Origin: JAQVEM01 sp964616545
GTDB lineage: Bacteria; Actinomycetota; Humimicrobiia; Humimicrobiales; Humimicrobiaceae
Direction of reading: 5' to 3'
Length of the DNA: 6,870 nt
Assembly (NCBI GenBank): GCA_964616545.1
Contig: CAZTUA010000010.1
Coordinates: forward strand, 1 to 6,870
The first letter of the stretch is position 1; every line of letters starts with the position of its first letter. Of this stretch, positions 1 through 5,468 are shown piece by piece. Below the pieces are notes generated by a model. The model made no database searches. It saw nothing but the letters and a program-made list of their open reading frames with translations, and was not told the DNA's origin. Both the position numbers and the translations under genes were made by a program.

Positions 1-43
1 TAAATTATTTTTAATAAAATACATAATAAAGAATAAAATTATC

Positions 44-193
44 TTAAATATCAGGGTAACCTGGCTCTTTATAATTAAAGATAGGATTGCCCATGCACAA
101 GCCAGTAATGCATTTGAAAAAATGCTTACAATTATTTATAATCTTAACTTCACTGCAGATTACAACACCTGAAGTAAGCTCCCCGGATACCAT
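44..193 (-). CDS. Hypothetical 49-residue Cys-rich protein (or the 3' part of a decayed longer gene)
   Basis: The reading frame runs from an ATG at 193 to a TAA at 44-46. It has an AGAGG Shine-Dalgarno-like sequence 9 nt upstream of the ATG. The 49 residues contain four cysteines (13, 22, 28, 33) and a histidine (24), arranged C-x8-C-x-H-x3-C-x4-C, followed by a short tail with two Gly-Pro or Pro-Gly turns. This spacing would suit a small metal-binding fold, which is inference. I do not recognise the family. The composition looks protein-like: a hydrophobic strand (VVIC, VKII) precedes the Cys cluster. Upstream, two other frames contain short protein-like stretches that could join this one through one-base shifts (see the 194-294 entry). 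It may therefore be the intact end of a broken gene rather than a complete small gene. A weak promoter candidate lies at 354-382. Confidence 0.4.
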   Translation of the reverse strand: MVSGELTSGVVICSEVKIINNCKHFFKCITGLCMGNPIFNYKEPGYPDI

Positions 194-294
194 ATAAGTT
201 TGCCTCTAATCGCACCATACGGGCTTGAATTAATATTTCATATAATCACTTTGACCGCTTCTCCCCTGCCCTTTTCATCTGATATATTATTCAT
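194..294 (-). pseudogene. Possible 5' remnant of a longer gene, in two shifted frames
   Basis: An ATG at 294 opens an 18-codon frame that ends in TGA at 238-240. A second frame is open from 245 to 150. The third is the Cys-rich frame starting at 193. Joining the first to the second needs one base in the TATATA stretch near 240-245. Joining the second to the third needs loss of one G in the CCGGGG run at 181-186. The result would be one protein of about 83 residues with alternating hydrophobic strands (for example VKVIIYEI and VRLEANLY) leading into the Cys cluster. Both junctions fall in simple sequence where indels or sequencing errors are common. No Shine-Dalgarno sequence precedes the ATG at 294. 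This is speculative. The alternative is plain non-coding DNA upstream of the 49-codon frame. Confidence 0.22.
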
Positions 295-311
295 ATTAGA
301 TTATGAATAAT
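286..311. repeat. Perfect 10-bp inverted repeat
   Basis: ATTATTCATA (286-295) and TATGAATAAT (302-311) are perfect inverted arms around a 6-bp centre. There is no T-run after the repeat on either strand, so it does not look like an intrinsic terminator. It contains the ATG at 294 of the possible remnant frame and lies about 100 bp upstream of the Cys-rich frame. It could be an operator or an RNA hairpin. Confidence 0.55.
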
Positions 312-321
312 CATTAAAAAA

Positions 322-347
322 ATATGGAAATTTAATTTATATGGAAA
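322..347. repeat. Direct repeat ATATGGAAA, two copies 17 bp apart
   Basis: ATATGGAAA occurs at 322-330 and again at 339-347, with an AT-only 8-bp separator. The copies lie between the promoter candidate at 354-382 and the inverted repeat at 286-311, about where a transcript would begin. The sequence is AT-rich, so chance is possible. Confidence 0.35.
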
Positions 348-353
348 ATAGAG

Positions 354-382
354 ATTAGAATAGCAGATATAATCTGTAGCAA
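354..382 (-). promoter_or_regulatory. Weak promoter candidate for the Cys-rich reading frame
   Basis: On the minus strand, TTGCTA (382-377) and TCTAAT (359-354) are separated by 17 nt. This is a moderate match to the housekeeping -35 and -10 consensus. The spacer carries a perfect short dyad, CAGAT-TAT-ATCTG (376-364). It begins 20 bp after the stop codon of the PD-(D/E)XK-like gene, so it would give the left-end frame its own transcript. Confidence 0.3.
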
Positions 383-402
383 TTACATGTATATTTACGC
401 AA

Positions 403-786
403 TTACTTATTTAAATATTTAAATAATAAACTGTGATAATCCTTTTTATAGAATAATTTTACATTTATATCCGGATATATTTCTTTTAATTTTTTTATCT
501 TGTAATTTTTTTTAGTTACAAGTTTCTGATTCAGTGTTGTCAATTCAATATAAAGATCCATATCCGGAAGGTAGAAATCGGGAGTAAAACATACATCGGG
601 ATTGCCTGTACTGTTAAACTCGAGAACAAAAGTTGTTGGCTCGTACTCCCACTTTATTCTATAAAAATCCAGTATTTTTGAAAATTCTTTTTCACTTTTA
701 TGGGCAAATTTTATATTTCCTTTTTTCCCGCTTTTCTTAAAATCATACTTCAGATTTTCCCTGTCTTTTAATAGATTTTTTCCCAT
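403..786 (-). CDS. Small PD-(D/E)XK nuclease-like protein, uncharacterised
   Basis: This 127-residue protein has a Lys-rich N-terminus (residues 1-28) followed by one compact domain. A helix with E32/E34 leads into W46 and E49-P50. Then come a TPDFYLPD stretch with D70 and a strand ending in E81 (YIELT), then a Lys-rich helix (92-103) and a last strand, INVKLFYKKD. The order Glu-helix, P-D, E-x-T, Lys-rich helix resembles the PD-(D/E)XK nuclease core seen in TnsA/Vsr-like enzymes. However, Thr83 occupies the usual catalytic lysine position, and K88, K92 or K93 would have to substitute for it. I recall similar short, unnamed proteins in actinobacterial genomes but cannot name the family. The ATG at 786 is preceded by AAGGG with 5-nt spacing, plus a GGAGG further upstream. 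The gene starts 43 bp after the MerR gene, so cotranscription is likely. No clear terminator follows. Confidence 0.72.
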   Translation of the reverse strand: MGKNLLKDRENLKYDFKKSGKKGNIKFAHKSEKEFSKILDFYRIKWEYEPTTFVLEFNSTGNPDVCFTPDFYLPDMDLYIELTTLNQKLVTKKNYKIKKLKEIYPDINVKLFYKKDYHSLLFKYLNK

Positions 787-829
787 AAATACCCTTTATC
801 CCTCCGTTTAATTATTAAAATATTCCCGA

Positions 830-1324
830 TTAATATAATTCACCGGCTTTTTTATCTTTCTTTTTTTCACCATCATTTTTAAATAAATGTTTTTCTATAT
901 CCCCGCTAAGGTCCAGATATACCCTGCCCAGGGCAATTCCAAACACACCCTGCCCGCTTTTTAATGTGTCTATTATTTCTCTGTCAGAATTACATGCGTA
1001 AACCGTATTGCCATCAGATATTAATGTAAGCTTAAGAAAACCGTTATTACCGGAATGGGTGTTGTTATCATATTCATCAAGATATTTTTTTGTTTTCCTG
1101 AGCTTCTGAAGGCTTATTCCGGCCTCTATTAATTTTTTTATAACCTTGAGTTTCATTAAATCATCGAAGCTGTACATTCTCCTGCTTCCGCATCCTTCTG
1201 CTCCATTTATGGAAGGTTTTATGAAGTCTGTTCTGTCATAGTAGTCAAGCTGCTTGTATGTAATTCCGATTATTTTACAGACCTGGCTGGAACTATAAAT
1301 TTTCTTTATTACGTCATCCTGCAT
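830..1324 (-). CDS. MerR-family regulator, Rv1830 type
   Basis: This 164-residue protein has an N-terminal winged HTH of the MerR class at residues 10-80. It includes the GITYKQLDYYDRTDFIKPS helix-turn-helix/wing region, RRMYSFDDL, and a regulator helix ending in GISLQKLR. A second conserved block covers residues 97-143, with LTLISDGNTVYAC and SGQGVFGIAL. That C-terminal block is characteristic of the actinobacterial Rv1830-type regulators rather than of metal- or drug-sensing MerR proteins. There is no Cys metal loop. The tail is Lys-rich (150-160). The mycobacterial homologue lies immediately after the DUF151 nuclease gene, as here. I recall a link to control of cell division in mycobacteria but am not certain of it. 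The ATG at 1324 is the only good start, because an in-frame TAA lies directly before it. Its best Shine-Dalgarno (GAGGT) is unusually far, 13 nt upstream. The gene is probably autoregulated through the palindromes at 1382-1411. Confidence 0.93.
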   Translation of the reverse strand: MQDDVIKKIYSSSQVCKIIGITYKQLDYYDRTDFIKPSINGAEGCGSRRMYSFDDLMKLKVIKKLIEAGISLQKLRKTKKYLDEYDNNTHSGNNGFLKLTLISDGNTVYACNSDREIIDTLKSGQGVFGIALGRVYLDLSGDIEKHLFKNDGEKKKDKKAGELY

Positions 1325-1369
1325 TTACGGCTCAAACACCTCTAGTAATTATATTTTGCATATTGCACT

Positions 1370-1375
1370 ATTATA
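1370..1375 (-). promoter_or_regulatory. Alternative -10 element (TATAAT) upstream of the MerR gene
   Basis: A perfect TATAAT on the minus strand lies just downstream of the palindromic array. The best -35 partner is TTACAA (1396-1391) with a short 15-nt spacer. If used, it would place part of the palindromic array inside the promoter itself. It is less convincing than the promoter at 1410-1438. Confidence 0.25.
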
Positions 1376-1381
1376 ATTTTA

Positions 1382-1411
1382 ATTACATCATTGTAATTAC
1401 ATCAATGTAAT
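1382..1411. promoter_or_regulatory. Tandem palindromic operator-like array
   Basis: Two overlapping 16-bp palindromes are present: ATTACATCATTGTAAT (1382-1397) and ATTACATCAATGTAAT (1396-1411). The second has 7-bp perfect arms. Read the other way, they are two 14-bp direct repeats with one mismatch (1382-1395 and 1396-1409). The junction TGTAATTACA is also a perfect palindrome. The array covers the downstream edge of the -10 and the predicted transcription start of the MerR promoter. That is where a repressor, most simply the encoded MerR protein itself, would block transcription. The binding protein is inference. Confidence 0.65.
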
Positions 1412-1438
1412 TTTAAGATTTAAATACACCAAAGTCAA
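1410..1438 (-). promoter_or_regulatory. Housekeeping-type promoter of the second MerR gene
   Basis: On the minus strand, TTGACT (1438-1433) and TAAAAT (1415-1410) are separated by exactly 17 nt, each with five of six consensus bases. The predicted start near 1403 would give a leader of about 80 nt before the ATG at 1324. The 17-nt spacer differs from the 19-20 nt spacers of classical MerR-activated promoters, so repression or steric control is more likely than DNA-twist activation. Confidence 0.6.
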
Positions 1439-1599
1439 TATGTAATATAAATAGCCGGTTTATTTTATCCCCGTTATATAATTATATTCACAAAACAGCC
1501 ATAGAGTTCCATTAAGAAGAAAAAGAGAATAAAAAGGATTAACCGGAAATAGAATGATAAATGCGGTTCTTATCTTACCATTATAATATGTTTGATATT
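1439..1599. other. Intergenic DNA between the DUF151 and MerR genes
   Basis: This AT-rich stretch belongs to the 275-bp gap between DUF151 and the MerR gene. I see no reading frame with a ribosome site and no RNA gene. A single extra TATGTAAT half-site resembling the operator arms lies near 1440-1447. A 5-bp stem (AACCG/CGGTT, 1541-1568) before a T-run on the minus strand is too weak to call a terminator. Confidence 0.5.
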
Positions 1600-2103
1600 T
1601 TACTTATTAAATTTAAAATCTTCCGGCTCTATATGATTGAGAAAATCTTTAAACTTTTTCACTTCTTCGTCTATTGACTGTATCCTGAGACCGCCGGATT
1701 CCAGGACATGTTTTGAAACAAAAATATCACATTTTATCCTTACAGCTGTGGCAATTGCATCGGACGGCCTTGAATCTATTCTTATAATCTTCTTATCTTC
1801 GCCCTTAATATTTATTATGGCATAAAATGTATTGTCTTTTATATCGGTTATTTCTATATTATCAATGCTTATATTTAAATTATTAATTATATTTATTATC
1901 AAATCATGCGTCATGGGCCTTGGTGTTTTTATATTTGACAATTCAAGAGCTATGGCTGATGCTTCATACGGGCCGATCCATATAGGCAGGTATCTGTTTC
2001 CTTTCTCTTCTTTAAGAAGCAGAATTGGCTTTTGAGAAGGAAGCTCTATTCTTACACCTTCAAGATTCATTTTTATTAAATCAGAATCTTTTCTGTTACC
2101 CAT
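1600..2103 (-). CDS. DUF151 'bifunctional nuclease' family protein (Rv1829-like)
   Basis: This 167-residue protein is close to the size of Mycobacterium Rv1829, and the conserved blocks of the family are all present in order. They are LPIWIGPYEA (39-48), RPMTHDL (62-68), a strand with TFYAII (92-97), and the signature IDSRPSDAIATAVR (109-122). The C-terminal Glu/Lys-rich helix (144-156) ends the domain. DUF151 proteins carry the label bifunctional nuclease (DNase/RNase) from studied plant members. The bacterial substrate is not established, so the enzymatic role here is inferred from the family. The ATG at 2103 is supported by AAGG 6 nt upstream; Met12 has no ribosome site. In mycobacteria this gene sits directly between ftsR and the Rv1830 gene. 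Here three other genes separate it from ftsR. It has its own upstream gap with promoter candidates. Confidence 0.93.
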   Translation of the reverse strand: MGNRKDSDLIKMNLEGVRIELPSQKPILLLKEEKGNRYLPIWIGPYEASAIALELSNIKTPRPMTHDLIINIINNLNISIDNIEITDIKDNTFYAIINIKGEDKKIIRIDSRPSDAIATAVRIKCDIFVSKHVLESGGLRIQSIDEEVKKFKDFLNHIEPEDFKFNK

Positions 2104-2118
2104 AAAAAACCTTAATAA

Positions 2119-2147
2119 AATTTATTCCAGGTTAAAATATCTGTCAC
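2119..2147 (-). promoter_or_regulatory. Promoter candidate for the DUF151 gene
   Basis: On the minus strand, GTGACA (2147-2142) and TAAATT (2124-2119) are separated by 17 nt, with five and four consensus bases. The start would be only about 10 nt before the ATG, leaving a very short leader that still includes the AAGG ribosome site. An alternative is a perfect TATAAT at 2161-2156, whose -35 position (2184-2179) reads TCGATT and falls on one of the CGATTTAT boxes. Confidence 0.35.
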
Positions 2148-2174
2148 TAAGATTCATTATATAATACATGAAAA

Positions 2175-2247
2175 CATAAATCGATATCATAGAACTATTT
2201 ACCGGGTATATAGCGATTTATTAATTTCCTGCAAAACTCGATTTATG
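2175..2247. repeat. Three CGATTTAT boxes upstream of the DUF151 gene
   Basis: CGATTTAT occurs at 2214-2221 and 2239-2246 on the plus strand, and inverted at 2176-2183. The outer two extend to a perfect 10-bp inverted pair, CATAAATCGA (2175-2184) and TCGATTTATG (2238-2247). The two same-orientation copies are 25 bp apart. They lie in the hpt-DUF151 gap, and the nearest one overlaps the -35 position of a candidate promoter. This is operator-like clustering with no known binding protein. Confidence 0.4.
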
Positions 2248-2299
2248 CTTTATAAGCAATAAGGTAAAAATTTAATAATTTGTATAATTTTTAAAAAAC

Positions 2300-2902
2300 T
2301 TATACAGTGGAGCTGCTTTTAAGAGATTCTATATCTTTTTTTACCGCATCAAACTTTAATTCATATATAGATTTCAGGTTCCTGAATTTTTGTTTATAAT
2401 CAAGACCATACCCGACTATATACTGCTCCCCTATTTTATAACCTATATATTTAATATCTATATCTGCTATTCTTCTTATATCCCTGTCCAGCAGTGTGCA
2501 TACTTCAAGGCTTTTCGGAAACCTTGATTTTAAATTTCTCAGAAGATAACTTATGGTTAATCCTGTATCAATAATATCTTCAACAATAAGCACATCCTTG
2601 CCCTCTACGGATTCATCAAGGTCTTTTGTGATTCTTACCACACCTGTAGAAGTATCGCTTATACCATAGGCAGAAATACCCATAAAATCAATGCTGAGAG
2701 GCAGTTCAATCTCTTTGATTAAATCAACAAGAAAAATGACTCCCCCTCTTAAAATACAGACCAGGAGAAGACTTTTATCTTTATAGTCTCCTGTTATTTC
2801 TTTTCCCAGTTCGGAAACTCTTTTTCTTAAAACTTCTTCAGGAAACAGCTCTTTTCCTATTACTGGATTTTTTACAAGTTCTTTTTCTGTTTTCTTATTC
2901 AA
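2300..2902 (-). CDS. hpt: Hypoxanthine phosphoribosyltransferase
   Basis: This 200-residue purine-salvage enzyme converts hypoxanthine (and often guanine) plus PRPP to IMP or GMP in the cytoplasm. It is slightly longer than the usual 180 or so residues because of a C-terminal Lys/Ser-rich tail (184-200). The PRPP motif VLIVEDIIDTG is intact at 104-114, with E108/D109 and D112. LRGG (51-54) forms the pyrophosphate loop, AYG (78-80) is the flexible loop, and VGYGLDY (163-169) carries the conserved Asp168. Two purine-pocket positions differ from the usual: the lysine of LLDK is Arg140 (LLDR), and the stacking Phe before the VVGY segment is Tyr161 (YIVGY). The start is a TTG at 2902. No ATG exists upstream of the core, and the ribosome site there is weak. 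The gap to the lipoprotein gene is 103 bp. Confidence 0.93.
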   Translation of the reverse strand: MNKKTEKELVKNPVIGKELFPEEVLRKRVSELGKEITGDYKDKSLLLVCILRGGVIFLVDLIKEIELPLSIDFMGISAYGISDTSTGVVRITKDLDESVEGKDVLIVEDIIDTGLTISYLLRNLKSRFPKSLEVCTLLDRDIRRIADIDIKYIGYKIGEQYIVGYGLDYKQKFRNLKSIYELKFDAVKKDIESLKSSSTV

Positions 2903-3005
2903 TTTATTATCTGAGTAAATAAAATTACCTAAAAAACACTTCCGGATAGACAGCCGTCTAAAAAATTTTTATAAATAATTACTTTATGTATCTGTATCCT
3001 CTGGA

Positions 3006-4154
3006 TCAGTACATCAGTCTTGACGTGCTCTGTATCATTGCCACCCAGGTTGAGCCTCTGTTAAATAACATTAGATTTCCGTTGTTATCCTTATATTTAA
3101 AGGGGTCTAAAATAGAAGTCCTTTCCCAGGTCCCTTCTATTACATTACCGTCAATAAAGTAAAATGCTTTTCCTATATCACCTGTTCCTGTAGTCCTTAC
3201 TACCATATGTCCTGCTTCATCAATCGGACCCTCTATATCTGTTATCATGACTATGACGTTGTTTACAGCTATATGCCTGCCCGTTTCATGGTCCGTATGA
3301 AGAGAACCAGCAAGATATCTTTGGTAATTATTTTCATTTTCGTTATACTTGAAGTCAACTTTAAATCTATTATCTGAAAAATCAATTGTTATATCCGAAA
3401 CGTCTCCCCTTTCCGATTCAACAGCATCCGCTTTAAATCTTAAAGGAGACTGACCGCCATCAAGAGAATATCCGTGTTTGACTGCATCTTCTTTTATTTT
3501 AACAGTGGACATAAAAGCAGTATGCGCTGTATCTTCACCAGGTTCAATTCTGCTGTAGTCTCTCCAGCCCGAATCGGTGTATGGAACATAAGCATCACTG
3601 TTCCCGTCAAGAAGATCCATATGCATAAGTTTTAGAGTTTCATAAGCATCGGTGTATGTACCCCAGAATGTATATACAGGGTCAAAGCCCCTTGCTATTT
3701 CTGCATAATAAATTCTTGCACTTCTCATAGGTCCAACTATTTCTGCATCGTAAGAAGAATATATAGCCACATATCTTGTGATTCCTGCCTCATCCACTAC
3801 TTCAAAAACTATATCAGCAAGATGTAAACCAGATTGAGGTCTTGCAGGTATATTATTGTCTACCATAAATGCTAATGGTCTACTGTTAGCTACTATGTCC
3901 GAGATTTCAAGTCCGCTCAAAATATTAATATTTCCCGTTATTTCTACGCCTGCAATTTTATCTTCTTCATCCTCTCCGGGTTCTTCTTCAATATCTTCCC
4001 CCTCTTCCTCAGTTTCTGAAATAACAGGCTGTTCATCAGTAACTTCTCCGCCCATGCAGCCAGTAAAAATGAAAAATGATAAAGTAGTTACAGCCAGCAG
4101 CATGGTTATAAATAAAAGTGAAACATTGCGGGTTATATTTTTTTTAAAATTCAA
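3006..4154 (-). CDS. DUF3048 (YerB-like) lipoprotein
   Basis: From the chosen start this is a 382-residue secreted lipoprotein; from the upstream ATG at 4169 it would be 387. A basic N-terminus and hydrophobic segment lead to FTGC, whose Cys is residue 38 counted from the ATG, so the protein is probably lipid-anchored outside the membrane. An acidic Glu/Asp-rich linker (about 44-75) follows. The DUF3048 N-terminal signature comes next: ARPQSGLHLADIVFEV, then GITRYVAIYS and GPMRSARIYYAEIARGFD. The C-terminal DUF3048 domain ends with GSTWVAMI. The function of the family (Bacillus YerB) is unknown. I prefer the TTG at 4154 because GGAGGT (4167-4162) precedes it by 7 nt, whereas the ATG at 4169 has no ribosome site and itself lies on that GGAGGT. 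The gene follows the carboxypeptidase stop by about 20 bp, so it is cotranscribed, and a role in the cell envelope is plausible. Confidence 0.9.
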   Translation of the reverse strand: MNFKKNITRNVSLLFITMLLAVTTLSFFIFTGCMGGEVTDEQPVISETEEEGEDIEEEPGEDEEDKIAGVEITGNINILSGLEISDIVANSRPLAFMVDNNIPARPQSGLHLADIVFEVVDEAGITRYVAIYSSYDAEIVGPMRSARIYYAEIARGFDPVYTFWGTYTDAYETLKLMHMDLLDGNSDAYVPYTDSGWRDYSRIEPGEDTAHTAFMSTVKIKEDAVKHGYSLDGGQSPLRFKADAVESERGDVSDITIDFSDNRFKVDFKYNENENNYQRYLAGSLHTDHETGRHIAVNNVIVMITDIEGPIDEAGHMVVRTTGTGDIGKAFYFIDGNVIEGTWERTSILDPFKYKDNNGNLMLFNRGSTWVAMIQSTSRLMY

Positions 4155-4161
4155 TTTTATT

Positions 4162-4167
4162 ACCTCC
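4162..4167 (-). promoter_or_regulatory. Ribosome binding site GGAGGT that decides the DUF3048 start
   Basis: GGAGGT on the minus strand is the strongest Shine-Dalgarno sequence in the window. It would be buried inside codons 1-3 if translation began at the ATG at 4169. Its 7-nt spacing to TTG at 4154-4152 is near ideal. Confidence 0.65.
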
Positions 4168-4175
4168 ATAAAACT

Positions 4176-5468
4176 TTAAAGCTTTTTTCTTAATATTAAA
4201 TTTCTAACTATTATAGTTAGAAATATTAAAAAATAAAATACTATCACGGATATTATTATATAAATGGTTTTTCCGGATTCTTCTTCTGAAAGTTCCTGGT
4301 AAATATATCCACTCTCTATATTTTCATGTGATATTAAATCAATTTCCTTTATTTTTTTCCCATTTATCAATATATCCATGGAACCTATTGCTTCATTTTT
4401 CCTAACAGGCAGTGTTATATCTTTTACTACTCTGTTCCTGGTATCTACTACGTCACTGCTTATATTTATAAGGTCAACATAATCAGTTTCAGGGTATAAA
4501 TCTATATCAAGCACCGTATGGCTTCCTGCAATAACTGTAACTGCCGGTTTCCCGGAGTCCACAACTTTTGTATATTTTAGATTATCGTAAGCCCAGCTCA
4601 GCAATTTTAATGCGTCATCATTTCTTTCTTCCAGTGTTTCATCTTTCAGAATCACAGTTACGAGCTTTAAACCATCTTTTTCCGAAAAAAGCGCTATGCA
4701 ACAGCCTGCATTGTTTGTATAGCCGGTTTTTATTCCTTTTACATAATTATATTCCAGAAGATTATTGGTATTCTGAATTTCAATTTCTTCTTCATTCCTT
4801 TTAATAATATCGGTTTTTGTCCCAACTATTTCACTGAATAAATCATTTTTCATGCAGTAAGCCGCTATTTTTGCCAGGTCCGCAGCGGTAGATTTATGGT
4901 CCGGGAATTCGCTGTCCAGACCGTTTGTGTTCCGGAAAAACGTTTCATATGCACCTATTTCCATAGATTTTTCATTCATCAGTTTTATAAATTCTTCTTC
5001 GCTTCCTGAAATATATTCTGCCAGCGCAACTATGGCATTATTATGCGAACATATAAGGGATGACTTAATGAGATCTAAAAGAGTGACTCTATCACCCGTT
5101 CTAAATCTGAAAGCAGAATGGTTTCTCCCTGAAGCATTTGCAGGTATCCTGACAACCTCTTCAAGGTCATCTATATTTTCAATGGCAACAATTGATGAAA
5201 GCATCTTTGTTAGACTTGCCGGATATAATTTTTCGGATGAATTTTTTTCCCATAAAATATCACCTGTTTCATAATTAACAATAACCGCAGACTCTGCCGA
5301 TATATCAATTTCTTCATTATATATAGCATTATAGGTTTCACAGAAAATTTTTCCGGGTATTATAAAAAGAAAAATAGCAGACAAAAAAAAGAAAATTAAA
5401 AAATATAAAATTAAACGGTATATTTTTAATTTTCTTTTTGTTGGGATAGACGAAATTCCAGTTATCAT
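4176..5468 (-). CDS. D-alanyl-D-alanine carboxypeptidase (DacF/PBP5-like, family S11)
   Basis: This 430-residue serine-type DD-carboxypeptidase trims the terminal D-Ala from peptidoglycan stem peptides outside the membrane. An N-terminal signal or anchor helix spans residues 17-38. All three penicillin-binding motifs are visible: SLTK (85-88, nucleophile Ser85 and Lys88), SHN (141-143), and KTG (247-249, in GIKTGYTNNAGC). The second motif reads SHNN where the family usually has SxND. A PBP5_C-like beta domain follows (about 300-378). A genuine transmembrane helix (401-422) ends with a basic tail, so the enzyme is anchored at the C-terminus rather than by an amphipathic helix. The ATG at 5468 overlaps the ftsR stop by 4 bp (ATGA), with GGA 9 nt upstream, which predicts translational coupling to the regulator. 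I leave out a symbol because dacA, dacB and dacF cannot be separated by sequence reading alone. Confidence 0.95.
   Translation of the reverse strand: MITGISSIPTKRKLKIYRLILYFLIFFFLSAIFLFIIPGKIFCETYNAIYNEEIDISAESAVIVNYETGDILWEKNSSEKLYPASLTKMLSSIVAIENIDDLEEVVRIPANASGRNHSAFRFRTGDRVTLLDLIKSSLICSHNNAIVALAEYISGSEEEFIKLMNEKSMEIGAYETFFRNTNGLDSEFPDHKSTAADLAKIAAYCMKNDLFSEIVGTKTDIIKRNEEEIEIQNTNNLLEYNYVKGIKTGYTNNAGCCIALFSEKDGLKLVTVILKDETLEERNDDALKLLSWAYDNLKYTKVVDSGKPAVTVIAGSHTVLDIDLYPETDYVDLINISSDVVDTRNRVVKDITLPVRKNEAIGSMDILINGKKIKEIDLISHENIESGYIYQELSEEESGKTIYIIISVIVFYFLIFLTIIVRNLILRKKL

Noticed and set aside
238..294. In-frame TGA as a selenocysteine codon in the frame starting at 294
   Set aside because: No downstream element is recognisable, and the frame ends again soon after. 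Frameshift or non-coding DNA is simpler.
1531..1568. Intrinsic terminator after the DUF151 gene
   Set aside because: The stem is only 5 bp with an 18-nt loop, and the T-run is offset by several bases.
1637..2035. Plus-strand open frames across the DUF151 gene
   Set aside because: They are antisense to a clear conserved gene, have no ribosome site or family motifs, and arise from the base composition.
2235..2250. Terminator hairpin (TGCTT/AAGCA) after hpt
   Set aside because: It is a short AT-rich stem with no adjacent T-run on the minus strand.
2900..2930. Upstream ATT start for hpt at 2920 behind AGGT
   Set aside because: ATT starts are extremely rare, the extra residues lie outside the conserved domain, and TTG 2902 is sufficient.
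2947..2960. TAGAC/GTCTA stem in the DUF3048-hpt gap as a terminator
   Set aside because: It has 5-bp arms, and its T-run precedes rather than follows the stem on the transcribed strand, so it is at most an operator.
3856..5274. Plus-strand open frames opposite the DUF3048 and carboxypeptidase genes
   Set aside because: They are Ser/Leu/Phe-rich shadows of the minus-strand genes with no recognisable domains.
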